Positions 54,727 through 64,000 of a stretch of DNA of 64,000 nucleotides are shown here, one piece after another. How positions within the stretch are numbered: position 1 is the stretch's first letter; each line of letters opens with the position of its first letter. The DNA comes from Bimuria novae-zelandiae CBS 107.79 (Eukaryota > Ascomycota > Dothideomycetes > Pleosporales > Didymosphaeriaceae). The translations under genes were made by a program, and so were the position numbers. The notes beneath the pieces were generated by a model. It saw only the letters and a program-made list of their open reading frames with translations. It did not search any database and was not told the origin of the DNA. The DNA lies in assembly GCA_010015655.1 (NCBI GenBank), contig ML976695.1, positions 327,656 through 391,655 of the forward strand. The letters run 5' to 3'.

Positions 54727-55854
54727 CTAACCCCTCAATGGCAGAATGTGCTGCGCCAAACAACTTTGCCTACATAGGGGACACTCCGGTTTCTCCCTCG
54801 CCCAATCACTAATACACGTCCAACAGAACACGTGCCCACACGTTGTCACACTCGGATCTTTCATTCCCTCGAGACACAGCGTGCACTTCCTATTATTCTC
54901 CCCAATCCATGCCATTGTGTCCTCGCTGTTGAGCTCGTACCTCGGCTTATCCGCTACGGGGGTATTCGTCCACTTCTGCAGCTCCGTCGGCGGTGTCGCT
55001 GTGCCGGTCGCTGCATCGAAGAGCAACGCGTTGTTGGCGCTATACGCATTCGGGTCCAGGGAGACCTCAGCACCGCCCCCGACCACTGCGGTTGTGCCGA
55101 TGCCGGCGCCGAGTGTGTTTGCTGGAGTGGGGTCCCGAGACATGGTGTTCTGCAGATGTAGGTAGGCCTGGACAGCCATTTGGAGGATGAGGAGGACGCC
55201 GAGGACTTCGTAGCCCATACGTTGGTCGCTTTTCTGGACATGGCGCGTGAAAATATAACGAAGGTTCCAGATGCGTTTGGAGAGGTGGTAGTAGCTACCT
55301 GCGAAGTAGAAGGTGGCCAAAGAGAGTGCGTACACGGGCGATGGCGACGTGATGGTGTCGAGGTTTTCAAGGATGTAGTTCTGGATGCGCGCTCCGAGGG
55401 GCGTAGATTCGCTCTCTTTCGCTTGATGTTGTGCCTTTGCCCAATGTCGCGCATACCGCTTGAGGTTCACCTCCAATTTTGCGCGTATCCTTTTCCTGAA
55501 CGCTGGTAATATCCTGCCTAGCACATAGGGCCCCAAGATACAGCTTATTATGTATCCAGCTCTTCTTCCCAAAGCCGGTAGCCTCCCGCTTTCTCCCTCC
55601 ACTTGTACGATGTCGCAGTATTCCTCGCCCAAGGTCCGGTTCCCTATCAGCGTTGTGAGGCCTAGATAGAGCAGCTCGCCAAATACACGCGTCTCTGAGG
55701 TATATGTATGAGCATACCGTGCGCCTTTGATTTTGCGGAGTAGCGTGGAAAGCTGTTCGAGGAGCACGCCGCTAAAGTACGCGTCTTTCTGGTGAGAGCG
55801 GATGACGTCGGGCGAGGTGGCGAAAGGGTACACGAATCGCGGAGAGGCTGCCAT
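54727..55854 (-). CDS. PEX10: Peroxisome biogenesis factor 10 (RING E3 ubiquitin ligase)
   Basis: A single exon of 375 aa from ATG at 55854 to TAG at 54727. The N-terminal Pex2/Pex12-type domain includes FPFATSPDVIRSHQKDAYFS-like sequence, FGELLYLGLTTLIGNRTLGEEY and hydrophobic membrane segments (YIISCILGPYVLGRILPAF and VYALSLATFYFAGSYY). The C-terminal C3HC4 RING is complete: Cys324, Cys327, Cys339, His341, Cys344, Cys347, Cys358 and Cys361 (CTLCLEG, TTCGHVFCWTC, CPLC). PEX10 acts with PEX2 and PEX12 in the peroxisomal membrane to ubiquitinate the PEX5 receptor for recycling. Its stop lies 118 bp from the stop of the HNH-like gene, so the two are convergent. Confidence 0.96.
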   Translation of the reverse strand: MAASPRFVYPFATSPDVIRSHQKDAYFSGVLLEQLSTLLRKIKGARYAHTYTSETRVFGELLYLGLTTLIGNRTLGEEYCDIVQVEGESGRLPALGRRAGYIISCILGPYVLGRILPAFRKRIRAKLEVNLKRYARHWAKAQHQAKESESTPLGARIQNYILENLDTITSPSPVYALSLATFYFAGSYYHLSKRIWNLRYIFTRHVQKSDQRMGYEVLGVLLILQMAVQAYLHLQNTMSRDPTPANTLGAGIGTTAVVGGGAEVSLDPNAYSANNALLFDAATGTATPPTELQKWTNTPVADKPRYELNSEDTMAWIGENNRKCTLCLEGMKDPSVTTCGHVFCWTCISDWAREKPECPLCRQSCLAQHILPLRG

Positions 55855-57674
55855 CGCGCGACAAAAAAAAGATGCGAAGAGGAAGACGATACGTGCCCGA
55901 TACGAACGCTGTTGTCACGCTGCAATGGCCCATGTTCGCGCCAAGACATGTTGAGCCTCGGCTTTTGATCGGAAAGAGTTTGGACCACCGGTGGATATGG
56001 GTTCACCAGCAAAAGCTTCATCCTCCTTCTTCATCCCCCTTCTTCATCCTCCTTCTTCATCCCCTTTCTGAACTGCTGCCACTGTGCAGAGACTTTTTGG
56101 GCAGATACCATTCTCGGTATCAACAGTGTGTTTTGGAGTCAGTTTGACGAAGCGAAGGGTTTGTCGCAGAGCTTTTGGTTTCTCACCTGGGCACTTCATG
56201 TTCTAAATGACTTGATCAACTCTACCCATGTAGTAGTTGATTTTTGAACCGGATGTTTTCTAGCTTTGATCAAGTTTGTGTTATCTGATCAAAGTAATGA
56301 GACCTCTGGAAACAGTCCCAGTTTAGTATCATTGACTGGATAATCCAGGCAAGTCTCATTTCCACGGCGACCCAAGCACTGCAGATCTTGGATGTCCTTT
56401 CGAGCTTCCGTACGGAGGAAGTGCATGTCACCATGTCAGCGAGCGATGTGCTTCTCTGTTTGGTAGCAATGGTTTGTTCCGTACTCCTGAACAAAACTGT
56501 ACTGTACTTGAGTAAACCTACATGGACACCAGCTTATATGAACTGGATGTTCTTCGGTGTAGCATAGGAAATCTAGTAGACCGGTAAATCCCACAAAAGG
56601 TCCCAGAATCGAGTGTAGTCCTAGACTAGACATTTAAACACATCTTGTATTTGAAGATTAGACTCTTCGATTTAAATACCCACTCCATAAACAACGGTCT
56701 AAAAATAACCTCCTACGGCCGTAAGCCATTATTATCCCATAATCTCTACAATTGGCTTCTCCACCACAGACTAAGGGAAAAAATGTACCCGTAGAAAGCC
56801 GAGCTCACAGCCGGCGCTAGGTACGGCCCGAAATGCAAGTCATAAGAGCGTAGGCCACCCAACGACTGGTAGTGACATGCCATGCCTCCTGTATCTTGTA
56901 CCACGCTTATGTTGTTTTGAATATTCGTTGTAGACGCATACCGTGGGAAGGAGAACGCGAAGAATGTTGGGGTGGAAGGAGAGTCGATGGCACTTCAGAC
57001 ACGATCAATTAAAGGGTTTACATCAAACATAGATGTAACGTGCCAACAACAAATATTGAAATCGTAATCGTTTTTGTAACTCCGGTCGAGAGAATCGACC
57101 TAGCATTACGTTGGCGCATGCTTTGTTGAAGGTCACTCTCTCTTCTATCGCGAACAGCCTTGTGACATGCTCTCCACCGCCACGCTGGGTTGTTGTCGAC
57201 CATTCGTATGTAGCATGTCTTGTCCTTTTTCGCAGTTAGCTTACTAAGGCCTTGTGTTGAGGAGGGATTTGAAGAGAAAGTATTGAGGTTTCCATCATTG
57301 ACGAGATGTGCTTGCGAACGAGGTTCGGCACATCTGTACACCATCACAGCTTCAGGTATAGATGTCCTGTCTGCACTCTTAGCACCTGATAAGGACTATG
57401 AGACTACTCATCCCATAATATAGCTCTATTTTACAACCATGATGGCGTTGTATAGCCAATTTCGGTGCACTTCGTTGTTCGCGAACAAGTCCTGATGCGT
57501 GCCAAATGCCGAAACCGTTGCGGTCCGATCAATATAAAGCCTCGCTTGACAACTGCCAACAAACTTTGTGCAGGTCATCATCAGTTTCCGGCATTCCGAT
57601 GGTTTGAAAATATCTAGCAAAGAAGGGTGAGTCCCTGGAAGATGCATCGGGTTGTCCTGCCATGTCCCGCCTAT
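55855..57674. other. Intergenic region upstream of PEX10, no gene recognised
   Basis: GC-balanced to slightly AT-rich with only short frames. It contains a TTC/ATCC-rich stretch (56018-56066) near the PEX10 start. The right end meets the hAT element. Confidence 0.5.
56018..56066 (+). repeat. CTTCATCCTC-type pyrimidine repeat
   Basis: Tandem CTTCATCCYCC units, about 165 bp upstream of the PEX10 ATG on the opposite strand, where it forms a GA-rich tract. Confidence 0.8.
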
Positions 57675-57680
57675 CAGTGA

Positions 57681-57760
57681 TGTCCATGGATGGATTGGAT
57701 TAACGAATCCATCCATATCCATCCAATCCAAACAGCCCATGGAAATCCAATCCATCCACG
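57681..57760. repeat. ATCCA/TGGAT subterminal repeats with inverted symmetry
   Basis: GGATGGATTGGATT followed by AACG and AATCCATCCATATCCATCC forms an imperfect hairpin, with further AATCCAATCCATCC copies. Such clusters are typical transposase-binding regions of hAT elements. Confidence 0.75.
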
Positions 57761-58317
57761 TAGATTGTTCTATACCTAATTAGGCGTCGTCTAGACCTAA
57801 TTAAGGTATTAAATTAGTAGTTTCGTCGTCTAACAGTTTTCCTGTGGCTTGTTAAGGCAAGCGACCTAAAAAATCGTAATATCTAAACTTAATTTTACCT
57901 AGTTCGACAAAACTTCTATAACACCTATTTAATAGCTCTAAAACAGTTAAAGCTACTTTTATTTAGTATTTTTTTAAATCCCGCAACTTATCTTTGCTAG
58001 TTATCTAATTATCTATTAAAATACGCCTTTAGTTAAATAGCGAGCGCCTACGGCACCAACGCATAAGGACCTCTCTAGAGCTACCTAGTGTCTCCCTACC
58101 TACGCTAATAATTATAGAAGCTTTAGAGGCTATTAAGACGCCTATTAAAGGGGTAAAATAATAAATTAAGTTAAATTCTACGTTATTGTAAACCTATAAG
58201 CGTGTCTAGGCGCTAGAAGTAGCGTTAGTGCCAGACTCACAAGGCTCCCCTATTCTATTAACTTAAAGTGGCCAGCAGAGTAGCAGTACGTACGGTATAA
58301 ACTTATAATTACTTAGT

Positions 58318-58950
58318 ATGTCTATTAACGATATTTATAGCTCTATTGCTAACCCCGTTACTGTAGATACTGGTGTCAATAATTAGCTTAATTCTTAACT
58401 AGAGGCATTAGAATTAACTTCGCAATATACTACCCTAATTTAATTAGCATTAGCTAAAGACTCTATACATGCCACGAGACGCCGCGAGATTAAGATATTA
58501 AGCTTTAATTACTTCTAGATTAACCTTACTAATAACTAGGCGTTTAATACTTACACTAAGGTATACAATCCTAAAGGGAGGCTTAACTTATAGATTTAGA
58601 AGTACAGCGTCCCACTTAAAAGCACGGATAAGAAGACATTTACTTAGTTCTTTTTATATAAACCATGCTATATCGACTGCTTCAAGGCGAAGATCCTTAA
58701 TGTAAGAAAGGGGTGTAGGTTAGTTACTAGCTATCTTAAGAAACATAAGATCTTTAATCTAAATTATTAGCCCCTTATAGGGCAGGATAAGATAGATTAG
58801 TTCGCGCTTAATACATCTTCTCTAGAAGGTTTAGCTACTATTAATGCTATAGCGTCTTCCTTTAACGTCGATAAGTTCTATTAACTTTTAGTTAGATAGA
58901 TTATTATAAGTAGGATCCCCTTTGTTAAGCTAGATACTAAGGAGCTCCGT
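58318..58950 (+). pseudogene. hAT transposase, N-terminal fragment
   Basis: From ATG at 58318 the frame reads MSINDIYSSIANPVTV, a degenerate BED-type zinc-finger region (FFLYKPCYIDCFKAK, then RKGCRLVTSYLKKHKIF), and FNVDKFY-stop-LLVRQIIISR, IPFVKLDTKELR, the block that precedes the catalytic core in fungal hAT transposases. Stops occur at expected Gln and Trp positions. The frame is cut at the gypsy junction. Confidence 0.6.
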
Positions 58951-59135
58951 TGTGACGGCCTGGCATGCTGGCAGGACACATGACCTCGCGTGAGAGGCGC
59001 GACTGCCTCACGCCTGGGTGCAGCTGCCTCACGCCTGGGCGCAGCTGCCCACGCACCCAGTGTAGCTATCTCAGATAGATAGATGTTCCGTGCCGAGCGG
59101 CAGCGCATGAAAGCGCCGCAGGCCTGTGTACCTAC
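58951..59135 (+). repeat. GC-rich LTR-like segment with short tandem duplication
   Basis: About 185 bp of high GC content inside AT-rich DNA. It contains two copies of CTGCCTCACGCCTGGGYGCAG and a GATAGATAGAT run. The TGTGACGG start is typical of gypsy LTRs. Confidence 0.5.
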
Positions 59136-62100
59136 AGTCTCCTCATCTTAGTGTAGCTAAAATAGAGCTAACCTACCTTATCTACTCTCTTAATGCAGGA
59201 GCCTGTGCCTGTCCTTATATTATACTAAGATCTCTTTACTTAGCTAGAAATAGTAATAAAATATTAAGTTAAACTACTTAATCTACCTGCGCGCACAACT
59301 CGACAATAACTACTTTAAGAGATTTATTACACGACTACGCTAAGCTATTAGTTTATTATAAAGTATAATTACCTATAATAAAAAGTCTTAATACTACTAA
59401 GCAACGTACTGCTTAAAGGGAGTTAAAAAACGTAGTTTAAAAATAGCACGCCGTAGCTAGCTAGGAGAGCTAATTAGCCTGCCGCCCTTTACTTAATAAA
59501 CGTGCTATATAGGCAACCTATTACTTACGTAAAGAGGGCTATAAGAGCCCTAGCCTCTATAAGAGAGGAACCTATTCCTACTAACTATCTTAAGCACTAC
59601 CTGCTCGCCTTCTCCTTACTAGAGAACTAATAACTAGCTACTCTATCCGTAGTATTAATAAAATAGCACTAAAACACCTATTTATAGCGTTAGTCCTAGA
59701 AAAGGAGATGCTAGGCAGCGCGTACAACTTATCTAAGCCCTTTATCTACTAAGAACACGAAATCTAGAGCTATAGCTCTATTACTAAAGAAAACCACGAT
59801 TAAGACACTTCCCTAAAACTTGCTCGTATCTAGCAAGGTATTAATAAGGACCTCTTACAACCTCCCTAGCTACCTATGTTTACTAGTAATAACCTAATTA
59901 CTACGACGCTAGAGGCCGTGATTAAGCATTTTAGGCAGGAACTAGTAAAGATTACTATAGAGCTAGTTAGCTAGCTACTTCTTTGTAGTGTGGAGTAATA
60001 ATAACTATATATATACCGCTAGATCGCTGCTGATGCCTTAGCTAAAGGCGAAGGGCTACATAGAGCCCTTATTTAAGCGTAGCAAAAGATAGACAGGTTA
60101 GAAGCCTAACTTACTAAACAGGCTATAGTAAGCTCTACCTTTAATATACTAGTAACTTAATCTCGTATAACTAAATTCTAAATCCTCCCTTAGACCTTAA
60201 GCTAGAGCGTCCCCTTTGCTAACGACCCGCTAAGCTCTAAGTCTAGCGAGCCTAATAACTTATATTTTTCGCGCTTATTACTATTTAAGCCTGTTACTTA
60301 TCTATATATACGCTCTTTAGGCGTAAGCTAGCGCTTAGTTAAGTTCCTAGACCCTCCGCTGCTCTTAGACAGCAAGACAACTACGACCTTTAAGCACTAG
60401 AGGGCCTATATAGAGAATAAACTTCGGTCTAATCGCGATTAGTTTATAGGAGAGACTTTAGAGGATACCTAAGAGCGTATCGTAGCATATATAACTACAC
60501 GTACAAAGGATCCCGCCCGTAACTAACTTATAACTTTAATTAGAGCTCTACGAGACGGTGGCGAACGTATTAATAGTAAATTTATAATAAATATAATAGA
60601 GTAAGCTTTTAGCGACCTACATAAGGAGAAGAAGGCCTATTAGGCATTTATCTAATTACGCCTCTACTCTGTAGCTAAGTTTACTAGCTTTTAAGCAGAC
60701 TTCTTTTACCTTACGACGCAGCGCAAGCTACCTACTAACTAATAAGTTAAAAAGTTTTATAAGAAACTTATAGATTAACTCTATATAGATATAGGCCGTA
60801 ATGTTTGTCGCCTTAAGGATAATTACTTTAAGTTTATTAACATCGCCCGCGACCTCGTACGAGAGGCAGCAATTATAGACTCCTAGGTTACAACGCGCGC
60901 TAAATAAGAATCTCAAAAGAAGGCTACTCTTACCTTAGCTACTAGGTCTTATAAATACGCTTTAATACTAGCGTAGCCCTTTACTTATATACAGCCAACG
61001 CGCGCCGCCACTATAGCTTTAAGTAGCTAGCTTACCTACTACTATTATAAAAAGTTAGGATATATTACTTAAGACTGCTTAAATAGCCCTGTTAATTAGA
61101 AAGCGTTAGAGGCTAGCAATTTAGCACCGCAAGCTAATAAAGAGGTATACTATAAGGCTAAGGACGGAGGCTTCCTCTCTTTTAATAAGGAATTAGGAAA
61201 AGTATTACTCTAGGGGAAGTCTCCTTCCTAGAGAATCCTATAGGAGCTGCTAGCATATAAAACCTCTTATTTAGCGAAAGTGCTTTCACTCTGCCCTGCC
61301 GCATCTTAACAAACGGGCTAGTAATTAAGTTAAAGGCTCTTATTAACACAGGCGCAAGTAGCTACGTCTTAGTCTACTTTAAATACCTCTATATAATTAA
61401 GAAGGAACTTAAGGCATCTATTAAAAGCATAAAAGCTATTCCCTTAGCTAGATATAATAGTTAACTAAACAGGCAGGTGAATAAGCACTTCCAGGCTAAC
61501 CTAGTGCTAGATAGCTATCGCCTTACTACTTACTTTATACCCTGCGACACTAATTACTATAACCTTATAGTTAGCCGCAAGCTTCTTAAGGAAGCTAATA
61601 TTTAGATTAACTATAGGCAGTAAATGCTTAAGTAGCTAGATATAATATAGATTAACTATAAACGAGACATTATTATCCTAACGCGGGGCATAGCTACAGG
61701 AATTAATCCTAAGTATTAGGTAGATACTGACTAACGTAATAAGCTTATAGACATGGCTATTATACGGCATATCTACTACTTATTGTAGTAATCCCCTTAG
61801 CGTCGTACCTACTAGAAGAACCTAGCGAAAATAGAGGAGCAGCTCCGCTACTAAGCGCTATTATTACAAGAGTAGTAGCTAACTCGCCCTAAACCTGTCT
61901 CCCGCGAGGACCTCGCTAAGGCAGGCCTTAAGATTAATATTATAAGAGCTACGGTATTTATAATTAATACGCGTTAGAAAGAGATAGTTATTAGCTATAT
62001 TAGTGTTTATAAAGTAGAGAAGCTAATCTAAGACTGTAAGAAGGAGCTAGGCTAAATAGACCTACTAGACCTAGACAAAGAACTCTACTAGCTTCTTATA

Positions 62101-64000
62101 GAGAAGTTACTATTCCTAGGCTATGCGGGCGCTACCCTAGCTTACTTCTTAAAAAAGGACTCTAACGTACTACCTCTACACCGCGATGGCGTTAATTACA
62201 ACATTAAGCTAATCGCGGATAATATACTAACATTAAGCCTACTATATAGCATGTCTTTAGAGCAGTTATAGCTTGTTAAGGATTACCTAAATAACTACCT
62301 CTAACGCGGCGTTATTACTTATAGTAACGCGCCCTACGCCTTACTAGTACTATTTATTAAAAAGCCTAGAGGGGGGTAGCGATTTTATATTAACTATTGC
62401 AAGTTTAACGCTATTATAAAGAAAGATATCTATCCTATCTTACTTATCTAAGAGACCCTTGCGAGGCTCGCCCGTGCTAAGATATTTACTAAGCTAGACG
62501 TATGGCAGGCCTTTTATCGCATTTAACTAGATAAGGAAGCAGAGGACCTAACCACATTTTATATACGCTATAGCAACTGTAAGTATCGTATACTCCTATT
62601 TAGTCTCTATAATAGACCTGCCACCTTCTAGCAATATATTAATAGGGTACTATATAGCCTACTTAACGACTTTTGCACAGCATATCTAGACAATATCCTT
62701 ATCTACTTAGAGGATCTACTACACTATAAGGAGCATATTGCGCAAGTGCTTAAATAACTCCGCAACGCTAGTTTGCAAGTAGATATTAAGAAGAGTAAGT
62801 TTATAGTAACTAGGACAAAGTTCCTTAGCCTTATTATTAGCACTTAAGGTATTTAGAAAGACCTAAAGAAGATCGCTGCTGTATAGGACTAGCCTATGCC
62901 TATATTAGTTAAAAGTATATAGTTATTTTTAGGCTTCTGTAACTTCTACCAAACCTTCCTTAAGGACTATAGACGTATTATTAGACTGCTTATAAAGCTC
63001 CTTAAGAAGGGCGCCTAGCATACTTTTAAAGAGCGAGAGCTTGTAGCCTTTTAGCAAGTTAAAGACCTTATGCTATTAGACAACGTACTTGCTTACTACT
63101 CTCCCTATCGCGTTACACGTATAGAAATAAACGCGAGTAATAGTGTTATTACTAGCGTATTCTCTTAGCTACAGGACAACGGACTCTGGCGACCTATAGC
63201 CTTCTATTCCAAGACAATAAGCGACCCGCAGATGAACTACGATATACATAATAAAGAGATACTAGCTATAATCTATAGCCTTAAAGAATAGAGATCTCAG
63301 CTTATTAGTCTACAAACGACTAAGCCCTTTAGCGCTATTATTAACTATTAAGCGCTAGAGTACTTCTCTACTAAGCGTAAGCTTACTCCTTAATAAATAC
63401 GCTAGGCTATAATAGTGGCTAATTTTAACCTAAAACTTACCTACTAACTAGGCACTGCTAACGTGGTGGCTAACGCGCTGTTACGTAAGCAGGAGGAACT
63501 ATAGACTTAGAAGGAAAAGGATAAGGTAGCTCGTATAAGGGTCTTCTTATAAGCTAAGTAGCTAGACGTTAATATAGTGCAAGAAGCTATAACCTAACTT
63601 GCTAACCTAGCTACTTAAGGATTATAGGGCTAGGAGCTTAAGATCGCTATAATAGACACCTTTTTAGCCTTTCCCTCTATAGAGGATCCTCATGCCCTTG
63701 TTAATTAAGTAATTAAGGTAAACTAGAATTACGATAGCCTACAAAAGCTACGGGAAAAAGCTCTATCTAATAACTAAAGACTGTAAAAGCTAAATAATTA
63801 AGATCTACTCTTATATAAAGATTAACTAGTTATCCTAGCAGTTAACTTCCTACGCACCTACTTAATCTAAGCCGCCTATACTACGTAGCTCACTACTTAC
63901 CTAGGAAAAAGGAAGACAGCGAAGCTACTTAGAGATTAGTACTACTAGCCAAATCTAGTAAAGGATGTAGACACCTATGTCGCCGCTTATAAGGCTTATT
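59135..64000 (+). pseudogene. gag-pol relic of the gypsy element
   Basis: Gag is readable near 60680-60920 (RKLPTN, VKKFYKKLID, LYIDIGRNVCRLKDN, INIARDLVREAA), with a degenerate CCHC knuckle at about 61035-61080 (YYYYKKLGYIT...DC). The protease has INTGASSYV at about 61330-61365. RT spans about 62340-62860: KKPRGG, AKIFTKLDVWQAFYRI, and AYLDNILIYLEDL at about 62680-62720, where Asn replaces the second catalytic Asp. RNase H follows (SNSVITSVFS, LWRPIAFYSKT, YDIHNKEILAI), then an integrase zinc-finger region at about 63840-63960. Stops at Gln and Trp positions prevent expression. Confidence 0.78.

Larger units (their letters stand above)
57675..58950 (+). mobile_element. hAT-family transposon, 5' part, cut by a gypsy insertion
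   Basis: The proposed terminus CAGTGATGTCCATGG at 57675 has the hAT-like CAGTG start. It is followed by subterminal ATCCA/TGGAT repeats (57681-57760), and then the sequence becomes AT-rich. The frame inside reads as the N-terminus of a hAT transposase until 58950, where an LTR-like sequence begins. The 3' half is not in the window, so the 8 bp target duplication (expected CCGCCTAT) cannot be verified. Confidence 0.6.
58951..64000 (+). mobile_element. Ty3/gypsy LTR retrotransposon, truncated by the window end
   Basis: It starts with an LTR-like TGTGACGGCCTGGCATGC directly after the interrupted hAT frame. Gag, protease, reverse transcriptase, RNase H and the start of integrase follow in this order on the plus strand, all RIP-mutated. 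The 5' LTR's right end cannot be fixed, and the 3' LTR lies outside the window. It belongs to a different lineage from the element at 35370-42518: the LTR start differs and gag has a CCHC knuckle. Confidence 0.8.

Noticed and set aside
57426..57755. 109-codon minus-strand frame rich in Trp, Met and Asp
   Set aside because: Its start (MDWISMGCLDWMDMDG) is a translation of the ATCCA subterminal repeats of the hAT element, so it is not a host gene.

Overview
This looks like nuclear DNA of a filamentous ascomycete (Pezizomycotina, probably a Dothideomycete). The genes have 48-68 nt introns with GTA/GTG donors and CTAAT/CTGAC-type branch sites. The proteins are typically fungal (PEX10, MDM31-type, PNO1, YAT permease, GMC oxidoreductase). 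The window alternates sharply between two base compositions: GC-balanced gene islands, and very AT/TpA-rich blocks made almost entirely of dead transposons. In those transposons CAG, CAA and TGG codons have become stops and differences between copies are nearly all transitions, which is the mark of repeat-induced point mutation (RIP).

Layout. 1-13.78 kb is an AT-rich block: a pogo-like element (about 592-4558) split by a less decayed Fot1-like element (1056-2909), a Tc1-like relic, three more Fot1-like elements (5709-7870, 7880-9820, 11431-13283), a 413 bp MITE-like element and a dispersed repeat. 13.78-31.2 kb is gene island 1: a secreted GMC oxidoreductase (+), a Ser/Thr kinase (+), a small predicted membrane protein (-), an amino-acid permease (+, with a 170 bp assembly gap in its upstream region), an MDM31/32-family mitochondrial protein (-) and PNO1 (+); the last two diverge from a shared promoter of about 280 bp.

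31.2-46.5 kb is a second AT-rich block: a 3.2 kb pogo-like element with nested elements, a small unmutated island at 34.4-34.8 kb, a complete 7149 bp Ty3/gypsy chromovirus on the minus strand (447 bp LTRs, target duplication AGAGC), a piggyBac-like relic, and a 1784 bp pogo-like element with 80 bp terminal inverted repeats inserted at the end of that relic. 46.5-57.67 kb is gene island 2: a proline/serine-rich protein with a Cys/His motif (+), a gene with an HNH/His-Me finger-like domain preceded by an 18 bp minisatellite (+), and PEX10 (-). 57.67-64 kb is a third AT-rich block: the 5' part of a hAT element broken by another Ty3/gypsy element that runs off the window end.

The host genes are unrelated housekeeping and metabolic genes (peroxisome import, mitochondrial morphology, ribosome biogenesis, amino-acid uptake, signalling), and I see no biosynthetic cluster. 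The most informative content is the layered, RIP-inactivated transposon record, and the least familiar host locus is the HNH-like gene at 53.7-54.6 kb. Exon boundaries were read by eye from splice signals and frame continuity.
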